From positions 145,005 through 166,688 of the forward strand of contig VHZZ01000537.1 in NCBI GenBank assembly GCA_009801015.1: a DNA stretch of 21,684 nt, written 5' to 3'. The DNA comes from Silene noctiflora. Lineage: Eukaryota; Streptophyta; Magnoliopsida; Caryophyllales; Caryophyllaceae. Below, one piece after another: positions 1-7,384 of the stretch; within the stretch, counting starts at the first letter, position 1, and every line of letters starts with the position of its first letter. Position numbers and translations under genes: made by a program. The notes under the pieces are model-generated. The model did no database searches. It worked only from the letters and a program-made list of their open reading frames with translations, and was not told the DNA's origin.

Positions 1-200
1 AACAATATAAAATCTTTAGATTTTCCTTTTTTAAAATAAATTATCTTTTAAAATTATACCCAACCCATTCCTCCTATATGATAACAATTTAACCCGTTTC
101 ATTGATACAACGGATACATCCGTTGTATAGGAGACTAATTGTAGGAATAATTCAAAAAAAACTACTTTTTCCTTTCTTAACAAGTGGCTTAGGATTACTC

Positions 201-243
201 GAATTGACACGGCGCACCGTGTCGTGTTGAGCCGTGTCAATTC
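201..243. repeat. Perfect 13-bp inverted repeat, 17-nt loop
   Basis: gaattgacacggc (201-213) and its exact complement (231-243). The loop repeats part of the arm (ccgtgtcgtg). It could form a hairpin; its origin is unknown. The surrounding 1-372 is AT-rich with no gene. Confidence 0.7.
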
Positions 244-375
244 TGTGTCATACTAAAATAGATCATGGGTCGTTGTGAGGCGTGAGGCATGCCAGCCCAA
301 TGATCCGCGTGCCTATCCATGTGGACCATGTCTATTTATAACACCTCTTAGGCTCTTACCATGGTGATACTCTTA

Positions 376-778
376 GGCTTTGTTTGGTAAAATTAGCGGA
401 AAAGGTAGTTGAAATCTGTAAAGGTAACTGAAAACTGAAAATGTAACTGTAACGTGAAAAGGTAACTCATAATATAACTGAAAATTAGAAGCTGATAAGG
501 TAATTGATTATATAAAAAAGTGTGTGACAAACTAGCTGAAATGGTAGCTGATTTTTCGTGAAATGGCGTAAAAGGATATGATAATTATTTAATAAGTATT
601 ATAGATTGAAGTGTAAAAAAGGAAAATAAAATAAATCAGCTAATTTATTTCAGCTAGCTTATTTGAACAAACTAACTAGTTGCCAAAACACTTTCAAATA
701 AATAAGATAGCTGAAATTTTGGTCAAATAAGTTAGATTTACCAAATAAAATACCTGAAATACATTATCAAACAGAGCC
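376..778. mobile_element. Tourist-type (PIF/Harbinger) MITE, complete
   Basis: A 403-bp element bounded by TTA on both sides (373-375 and 779-781). Its ends are imperfect terminal inverted repeats: ggctttgtttggtaaaatt, and at the other end the complement of ggctctgtttgataatgt. A TTA duplication with a GGC..TGTTTGG terminus is characteristic of Tourist MITEs. The interior is rich in ggtaactgaaa-type words. There is no ORF. Confidence 0.88.
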
Positions 779-781
779 TTA

Positions 782-1009
782 ACGATAATTCCAAACCTAT
801 CGTCACCTAGTATAGTAACAATAAACATTATTTGTGTATTAATATTTTGTTTTCTACAGTACATATGCACAGGTATATGGTATGCTTATCAAGAAAAACA
901 CAATGCAGAATTTTAAAAGTGTCGCCATTATACATGCTGTTAAGACCGTTCTCTAATTTCTAAATCAATGTTAGCGAGTTGCATGCAACTTATGCAACTC
1001 TTTGTACAT
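782..1009. other. Intergenic, nothing recognised
   Basis: AT-rich sequence between the first Tourist MITE and the duplication start. No ORF, RNA gene or repeat structure was seen. Confidence 0.5.
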
Positions 1010-2249
1010 AAACCGAGAAACTAGAGACTAAAAGAGAAGAAAGGTAGAGGACATGCCACATGATAGAAGAAATGGTTTGGATCCAAAAAGGTAGTTCAAA
1101 TAGTAGAAAAAAAAAGGTCTTTCAATTAATGGACAGGTATTTGGAAGTTTGTTTAATTATTTACAAATTTTCATTGAAGACGGACACTATCCATCATAAG
1201 GTGAAGATGGATAGTGTCCCTCTCATAATATGCAAGACGCTTTGTTAATTATTAGTGTCATATTAACTTGGCAAGGCTGGTTTTTTTGTATGGGAAAAGT
1301 GGTGAAGGGACTAGTACAAAAACCAAAATTGATGTTACATGCTAGTAGTAGCTACACACATGCTACATCATAGCAAAATATGTGACTTAGCCATTTGCAT
1401 TGCATTGTATCATTGTCAAGAGTGGATGAGAAATTAGTAGTGTACCCCAGATAAAGGTTGAAATGTACGGTATCACTCGCTATAATTAATTAAAATGATT
1501 CTACATTTAATATAATTCTACATTCTACACTTTTAGACAAAGGTAGAATTACTTTAAATTCGCTACTTAATTGGTTGGGTTAGTCAATTTAATGTAATTT
1601 TACGTTTTACCTGTATTTTAACAACCACCATTTTCTTTAAAATGTGTCATTTCTTTCCTAAATTAATTTGTGATATCTTATTATAATTTATAAAACCGGG
1701 TTTACAGGAGATTCACTACTACTTTATCCTACTAAGATTGTTGTGCCCAAAAAGGTTTATATTGTAAAATACTTTGGTATACGATTAGAGCTCTACTACG
1801 GTGCAACCTAGCTTGGTCCGACCCAACCCCGCCTACTCCTCTGGGTCCCGAAACTCCAGCTCGACCAGCCTATTGCACAACGCGCCTTCTCTCGAGGATC
1901 GGGTTAGTACTCACATTTCTTTGGTCAAGCCCGGTCCCAACACTTAAAAAATTAAAAAAACAAGGGAGAGCTGCCCGACCCGCTACTCAAAGAGATATGC
2001 TCGTGTTGGAAGAAGTTGGCACGACACTAGTCCGTCCTAGCAGGTTCTCGTGTTTGAGTCGTGCCCGACACACCCCCAGCCCGGCCCAGCCCATCCTGGC
2101 CGAATCACTGAACAGCCCCAACTGCCATGGACAAAAAATGTTTCGCATGTAGTAGTCAAATATTATAAATGAAAGGAGTCAAATTCTTGTTTAAGATTAA
2201 CATATACGTCTTAAATAAGAAACCGATCAAATAGATAGATGGACCAAAA
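1010..2249. repeat. Segmental duplication copy 1, block A
   Basis: Collinear with 11903-13184, by eye about 90-95% identical where it aligns, plus indels. Shared landmarks are the ggtagaggac start, tgatagaagaaat, the gctacacacatgctacatca stretch, a GC-rich patch near 1800-2110 (1790-2110 here, 12770-13060 in copy 2) and the aaaccgatcaaatagatag end. The GC-rich patch is rich in cccgaccc/gcccggcc words and is probably an old repeat, but I cannot classify it. No coding potential was found. This copy carries an 83-bp insertion absent from copy 2. Confidence 0.9.
1162..1244. mobile_element. 83-bp MITE-like insertion private to copy 1
   Basis: Flanked by the 9-bp repeat ttaattatt (1153-1161 and 1245-1253). 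Copy 2 carries that sequence once near 12031, so it is the empty site. The insert starts tacaaattttcatt and contains a perfect 14-bp hairpin: ggacactatccatc at 1182-1195 and its complement at 1206-1219, with a 10-nt loop. A 9-bp target duplication suggests a MULE-derived element. Confidence 0.8.
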
Positions 2250-2440
2250 TGTACGTTATTACTCTTTCAAATACAAGATTTACTCTCATGGACTTTTGTC
2301 CCTATTTTCCCATTTGTTGCCTTCTTCTAAAAAAATAAAATTAAACAAATCTCTCTCATTCTCTCAAAACTCAAAATTAATCACATTAAAACCAAATTAC
2401 TCAATGATGAATATTATTTTTCTATTAATCAAATAACGGT
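2250..2440. other. Left flank of the retroposon, copy-1-only
   Basis: AT-rich sequence absent from copy 2 of the duplication, ending in the left 17-bp target duplication. It has a short ORF with no recognisable content. It is either ancestral DNA lost from copy 2 or part of a larger insertion in copy 1. Confidence 0.5.
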
Positions 2441-2557
2441 GCTAATCTAAATTAATTTTTTTTTTTTGACAAAAGTAAACTTTCATAAATAAAATAAACT
2501 ATTACAAATTGTTCATTTAAAATACAAACAAAGGGGGATTAGAGACCCCCGAACCAC

Positions 2558-3563
2558 CTAGTACAACCGACGAAAAGGTACATGAAGTTGTAACTGAAGA
2601 AAAAATTCGGCTTTCTTAAAAGGAGGATGATAGTGAGCGTCAAATTCGATGGAATGAAGCTCCTTTCTCTTGATCCTTTTAACTATAGTAATAGAGTGAG
2701 GCAATCTACCAGAAGAAGTTGAAACGTTGACAGAAACCATTGATCGTTTTCTCGAGGTAAAAACTTGACTCTGTCGACCTTTCCCCTGCTCACGACCCTC
2801 GGTACGGCACAATCTGCGATTTAACTCATTCATTTCCACGTTTCTTACCGCTATCGCTGCAAACTTAAAAGTGGCCATTGATACTTTGCTAACATGGGAG
2901 GAATAAGAAGAAACGTATCAACTTGAAAAATAACGTCTTCTTGAACCAACGTAACACTCTCACTCTCACTCTGAACCTGCTTGACATCAAAATTTGTATG
3001 AAGGTTCTCTGATATAGGAGAAGAAATGGGAACTTCTGCTGTCCCTGAAATAACTTCCAGGGGAGTTCCTGTCTGGATGGTTTTCTAGACGAGGGGACGG
3101 ACCCTCATTAGAGACATGGATCTTGAGTGAAAGAACTCAAGATTTTTGCCCTCCAATAAACTCTCATAGTCTTGAGTTCAGAGATTTAGTTTATTACGTG
3201 GCTTCTTCTTGTTGGTAAAATTGAGTTGAGATGATTTTGAGCAGGCTGAGAAGATGGTCTCATTCACGGCCTCGCAAGGCACAGGTCTACTCTCGGAATC
3301 CATAACATCCTCGGGTAAACTAACAGATGAAGCCAGAGACAACATGGGCTCAGAAGATTGAGGTGGGTTGCTGTCAAAAACCATCAAATCTGGGCTCGAC
3401 CCAACCTCACTGATCATTTTCTTAGTGCTACAAGCTGAAGCTGCAACAATGCTACAAGTTGATGAAGCAGCAAGAGACTGGGCAGCCCCATAAACATCGA
3501 CAACATGGAGAGGCTTCTTACCTTTGTTGTGAGTACTCAACGGGTCAAACGGAGAAAGAAACA
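2558..3563 (-). pseudogene. Degenerate Ser-rich/basic reading frame at the retroposon 3' half
   Basis: Downstream of the TPR part, one minus-strand frame stays mostly open from 3573 to about 2880, interrupted by stops at 3178-3180 and near 3072. It is Ser-rich and then basic (FTNKKKPRNKLNL), followed by acidic SESES. A second frame (2878-2558) is basic with KRIKRKEL. It has no recognisable catalytic motif. It may be the tail of a LINE ORF1-like protein or 3' sequence of the captured gene; I cannot decide between them. Confidence 0.35.
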
Positions 3564-4100
3564 TGCTTACCATTTGGATTTACTGCATGTTTGTTAACCA
3601 CGCCTAGGAGCTCACGAGTAGCTTCTGAATTAACCGGATCAAGACGTAAAACATGCTCAAAATCAACCTGAGCATCGTGGAGTAGATTCAACTCCTTTAT
3701 AAGCCAAGCCTTTATGGTATAGGGCTTTGACATTGGAGGGGTCAAAATGCAAAACAAAATTGCAGTAACGGCTAGCAAGATCATAATGGGAAAGTTTCAA
3801 TTGACAGGCTGCTAAATTAAGCACAAGAGATAAACCTAAGGCAGAGGTACCACACTGATCAGAAGAAGGCAGTAAACCAACGTAGCACAAAAAATTCAAG
3901 GCTTGCTTATAAAGACTAGAGGCAACGGATATATCACCCTTTTTGAAAATGGAGTTGCCCTTCTCCTTCATGAGTTGAATAGAATAAAAGGACGACTCTC
4001 CTATACTCATGATCCAGGTAATCAAATTTTCATCCTCCACAGCATTGTCATCGAAGATAAACAACTCACTAAGATGATATATAAAAGATTGATAATCCAT
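3564..4100 (-). pseudogene. TPR-repeat protein fragment inside the retroposon
   Basis: Minus-strand ORF from ATG at 4100 (MDYQSFIYHLSELF...). It shows TPR features: KEKGNSIFKKGDISVASSLY (helix A/B of one repeat), LNLAACQLKLSHYDLASRYC (second repeat), DPSNVKALYHKGLAYKG, and after a frameshift LNLLHDAQVDFEHVLRLDP (third repeat). One extra base near 3690 breaks the frame. Past GVVNKHAVNPN the sequence reads ATGGTAAGCATG, which could be an unspliced donor, followed soon by a stop. Such TPR arrays bind Hsp70/Hsp90 tails in co-chaperones and immunophilins, but the parent gene cannot be named. It is a dead copy. Confidence 0.7.
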
Positions 4101-4350
4101 TGTAAAGGAAAAGACGGTGAAAAAGAATAGAAACTAAGCAGGAAGACCGTATAACTGAGAAAAGAAAGAAAACACAAGACCAATTAAGAGGTGAAGCTGA
4201 AGAAACCTACTACCACCAACCGGAAACCGCCACAACTAACCCTTAAACATCCACTCTGAAACAGCAATCATGGAAGTAAAAACTAAGCCACCACCAAACG
4301 AAGGAACAAACGACTCCAGAGATGCGTAGGACTGAGAAATCAAACCAAGA

Positions 4351-4660
4351 GCTTAAACTGCCCAGAAACTCTAACGAAATTGAATAAAAGAAATTGAAGC
4401 ATACGAACAGAGATATGAAGCTGATTGGAAGCATATCAAAGCTTTAAACCTCAAACAACCAAACCAAAAGCCAGAAATCCTAAAAGCCCCACCATTAAAA
4501 CCAATATCACCAGCTCAAACTGCCCAGAAACTTTACGAAGTTGAAAAAATGAAATTGAAGCATACGGAACATAGATTAGAAACTGACTAGAAGCAATCAA
4601 AGCCATAAACTTCAAACAACCAAACTAAAGCCAGACATCCTAAAAGCCCCAAAGAACCGC
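4351..4660 (-). repeat. Two ~162-bp tandem units in the retroposon leader
   Basis: Unit 1 starts at 4351 and unit 2 at 4513. Both contain aaactgcccagaaact, gaaattgaagcatacg, aaacaaccaaac and atcctaaaagcccc in the same order. Tandem leader repeats are known in some LINE 5' UTRs, where they can carry promoter activity; that role here is inference. Confidence 0.75.
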
Positions 4661-5051
4661 AAAACACCGCTTAATCCAATAACCAAACGCCAAATGAAAA
4701 TTAAAGGTAAGCACGAAGTTAAGAGTGGATACAGCATACATGCAAAAGCGATTTGAAGGAAAAGATGTAACGGAGTCGAAGCAAAACAAATCAGAATCAC
4801 CATGAAGAAAGGCGGTGGCCGAGACGAAAATGAACTACCATGATAAAGGCATCAGAACCACCGGAGATCGGCCAGAAACAGCCGGATCTCCAGTGGTGTC
4901 GGAGAGGAGCAAGGGTTGTGGGAAGGGTTGGCAGCAGGAGAAGTTTCTTCAAAGTGAAGGAAAAAGGAAAAGCGGTGGTTTTAGAGGGAGTTTCTCTCTC
5001 TCTCTATGTGTTTCTCTCTTTCGTCTCGGTTATTGCTAATCTAAATTAATT

Positions 5052-5446
5052 ATGTATCATTATATCAAATAAAGAAGTTGTAGTTAATTTAAGGTTATGA
5101 AAATTAGGGTTATGGCCTAGGGGGTTGTGGGAAAGGGTGGTTGGAGCGGCAGGGGAGAAAAGCGGAGGTTCGTGTGGTGACCATCACCGACGTGCAAGGA
5201 GGCGAGGGAGAAGATAGTTGTCGGGCGTGGAGGGAGGCGATGGAAGGTTAAGGGGGTACTTGATGAGCTGATGGGTCCGTTGGACCAGCTGGGTGGGCAT
5301 CTGGGACGGTGGGATCTGGGTGGGTGGGGTGAGATCCGACCGGCGCGTCTGGCAACCGACGAGCAAGGGAGATGATGGTGAGGCAGGGAGGGGTAGTGGT
5401 TGTTGATTGCTGGGGTTGGAGGGGGAAATTGAAAGGCTTAAGTGAG
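5052..5446. other. GC/purine-rich stretch, unassigned
   Basis: The + strand is strongly G-rich (ggaggcgaggg, gggtgggtggggtgag) from about 5100 to 5430. A minus-strand ORF is open at 5184-5459 but is low-complexity Pro/Ser and shows no motif. I see no gene here. Confidence 0.5.
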
Positions 5447-5601
5447 TGTTTGGCAACAAGAATTTAATTTGAAATGCCTCATTTTTTTGAAATAAAGATT
5501 TGGAAATAAGGGGGTTAGAGAGTGAATTTCAAATGGTTTATTTTAGCCTTACTTAAATTTGGTAGGATTTCCAAATCCAAATCTAATAGGTTTGCCAAAC
5601 A
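5447..5601. repeat. Possible small MITE with 10-bp terminal inverted repeats
   Basis: tgtttggcaa (5447-5456) pairs with ttgccaaaca (5592-5601), enclosing 155 bp of AT-rich sequence including gatttggaaat / atttccaaatc. No target duplication was identified. Confidence 0.45.
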
Positions 5602-5634
5602 TGATTTTTTATTGATTAGTCTTTAAAAGTATGA

Positions 5635-5794
5635 AATTCGGTCCGTTCGGATCGGACTTAAATTAACAAGTCATGAACCGGACTGGACCGAAGATCGAAC
5701 TTAAAAAATATGGACCGAGGACCGTACCTAAAAAATTCGGTCCGGTTTCAGTCCAAACCAAATGGTCCGATCCGGACCTAAAGTTGCTCACCCC
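5635..5794. mobile_element. GGTCCGG-rich element remnant ending ttgctcacccc
   Basis: Contains repeated ggtccg/cggacc words and ends with ttgctcacccct, whose complement (aggggtgagcaa) resembles a terminus seen in plant hAT-type MITEs. No matching left terminus is present, so it is probably 5'-truncated. Confidence 0.45.
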
Positions 5795-5805
5795 TATCCA
5801 TGAAT

Positions 5806-6301
5806 AGAGGTGTTCATTCAATGGTCCGGATCAAAGACCGGACCAGACAGCATAATTTGGTCCGGACCGGACCGGACCATGCTTTATTTGGTCCGGTCCA
5901 CGGTCCACCTATTTACATAAGTTTGGTCTTTGGTCCGGTCTTGGACCAAACCGAACGGACCGCGGACCGGACCAAACTTTTGTAATGGAAATCTTTAAAA
6001 CTGTATAACTTACCAATATTTCTTCTAATATCATAATATTACTTTGTAATATATTACTTTGACATATTCTACTACTCTAGACAAAATAAATATAGGTCCT
6101 TAAATAAATTAAACTAATCGTTAAAATAATAAAGTAACAAAAAAATATTGTATTTGGTCCATATGGTCCGGTCCGGTCCGGTTCATACATTTTTATGGTC
6201 CGGACTGGACCGGACCATATGGTCCGGTCTATGGTCCACCATTTTACCCTTGTTTGGTTTTCGGTCCACTAAGTTTGGTCCGGTCCGGTCTGAGACACCC
6301 G
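5806..6301. mobile_element. GGTCCGG-rich non-autonomous DNA element (hAT-like)
   Basis: 496 bp flanked by the direct repeat tatccatgaat (5795-5805 and 6302-6312). The ends are agaggtgttca and gagacacccg, sharing GGTGT inverted. Clusters of the self-complementary ggtccggacc word lie at both ends (5820-5975 and 6156-6292) around an AT-rich core. The last 8 bp of the flank (ccatgaat) would fit a hAT duplication. The ORFs across it are low-complexity and not genes. Confidence 0.65.
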
Positions 6302-6334
6302 TATCCATGAATGAGTATATCCCAAAATTTAATA

Positions 6335-6403
6335 ACTAAAAAATGACATAAAATCGTGTTTTATTTACTTATATGAGATAATACTTAACTCGTTTTACAC
6401 TTA
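6335..6403. repeat. Segmental duplication copy 1, block B
   Basis: Collinear with 13196-13262 (shared aaatgacataaa and aatacttaactcgtttta). It resumes the duplication after about 4.1 kb that copy 2 lacks. It ends exactly at the TTA target site of the second Tourist MITE. Confidence 0.8.
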
Positions 6404-7200
6404 GGTTCTTTTTGGCAAAACTAGCTGAAAAGCTAACTGAAACCTGAAAAGTTACCTGAAAACTGAAAAGGTAAATGAAAAGTAGAAGCTGATAAGGTAA
6501 CTGATTATAGCAGTGCCCCTGAAGTTTGAAGTTTTGCCCAAAATACCCATTTTTTTGTTCCGAAACACTTTAAGAGGCCACGACTCATGTTTACGAGCTC
6601 AAAAAGTGAAGATTTTTTTTCACATTGATCATCTTTCCGAGAAATACAAATTGAAAAAAAAAATTGTCAAGTTTGGAATCCATGACCAAGAGATATGGTC
6701 ACTCAAAGTTTGTTCATTCAAAAAAACTTTGACATACAAAAACTCCTAGCAACGGGATCCAAATATGATATTTTTATTTTCAAATCGTAGTTCTCAAAAA
6801 GATAATCGCTTTGAAAAAAAATTATTACTTTCTGAACTCGTAAACACGAGTTATGGCCTCTTAAAGTTTTTCGAATAAAAAAATTGAGTATTTCGGGCAA
6901 AACTTCAAAGTTCAGGGACACCGTGTGCATTTTCCGAAAAATGTTTGGCAAACTAGTCGAGAAGGTAGCTGATTTTTGGTAAAATAACGTAAAAGGATAT
7001 GATAATTATTTAATATCATAGATTCAAGAGGTAATAAATGGAATATAATTTATTTTAGGTACCTGAAATCTTAAATGCTACTCTAGGTAGCATTTCATTT
7101 CAAATAGCTTATTTGACCAAATAAGTTACTTGCCAAACATTTGGAAAAAATTCAGGTAGCTGAAATTTTAGTCAAATAAATTACCTGAAGTGTCGTGCCA
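6404..7200. mobile_element. Second Tourist-type MITE, interrupted and 3'-truncated
   Basis: Same family as 376-778 (shared gaaaagtagaagctgataag and ggatatgataattatttaat). TTA lies at 6401-6403 and the left terminus is ggttctttttggcaaaac. The element is split by a foldback insertion at 6510-6928. Its right terminus stops at tgccaaac, missing about the last 10 bases and the second TTA, where it is joined to the orphan exon. Without the insert it is about 378 bp. The empty target site (TTA followed by agatgg) survives in copy 2 at 13260-13262. Confidence 0.85.
6510..6928. mobile_element. 419-bp foldback element nested in the Tourist MITE
   Basis: The element is nearly one long imperfect palindrome. 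The outer arm starts ccctgaagtttgaagttttg and its partner ends caaaacttcaaagttcaggg. Pairing continues through ttaagaggcca / tggcctcttaa and gtttacgagctc / gaactcgtaaac to a centre with tcaaagttt (6703-6711) and aaactttga (6724-6732). ORF-like stretches on the two strands mirror each other because of this symmetry and are not genes. No clear target duplication was found, so the superfamily (MULE-like or other) is open. Confidence 0.85.
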
Positions 7201-7384
7201 AACTCTTGTGTTGATGTCGGGGGTTCGATTCCTGTTTATCTCAATGTCTACGATATTACACTCATCAATGGTTACGCGTATTGGTTTGGTTTAAGAGTCT
7301 ACCACTCTGGAGTTCAAGGTAACAAACGATGTTATATTAATAACCCGAGATACAAAATAAGGAAACAAATAATCCAAGTTTTAT
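7201..7384 (+). pseudogene. Orphan exon 1 plus start of intron 1 of the deSI-like gene
   Basis: This 184-bp piece matches 13873-14056 with four substitutions seen by eye. It begins at codon 6 of the intact gene, so there is no ATG. It keeps the frame through LNVYDI and YHSGVQ, the splice donor (CAAG then GTAACA) and 66 bp of intron 1, and then the match stops. No exon 2 follows. Substitutions include Pro to Leu in the DITPINGY motif and Gly to Arg just before VYHSG. Upstream it is fused directly to a truncated Tourist MITE. It cannot encode an active enzyme because Cys114 lies in exon 2. Confidence 0.93.

Larger units (their letters stand above)
2458..5034 (-). mobile_element. LINE-type retroposon carrying a TPR-protein sequence, non-autonomous
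   Basis: A 2.58-kb insertion bounded by perfect 17-bp direct repeats gctaatctaaattaatt (2441-2457 and 5035-5051). A T run at its low-coordinate end is a poly(A) tail on the minus strand, preceded by tttacttttgtc, a style of 3' end common in plant LINEs. In minus-strand order it has a pyrimidine-rich 5' end (gagagagaaac), a roughly 900-nt leader with a tandem duplication, the TPR fragment at 3564-4100, and a broken Ser-rich reading frame to about 2558. No reverse transcriptase or endonuclease sequence is visible, so it was moved in trans or is internally deleted. It lies in the copy-1-only part of the duplication. Confidence 0.8.

Noticed and set aside
5184-5459. Pro/Ser-rich minus-strand ORF
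   Set aside because: Low-complexity translation of a G-rich tract, with no conserved motif.
5800-6339. ORFs rich in Gly-Pro-Arg-Thr words
   Set aside because: They are products of the GGTCCGG repeats and not proteins.
6513-6951. Similar-looking ORFs on opposite strands suggesting a small protein pair
   Set aside because: They are the two arms of one foldback palindrome read on each strand; the likeness follows from the inverted repeat.
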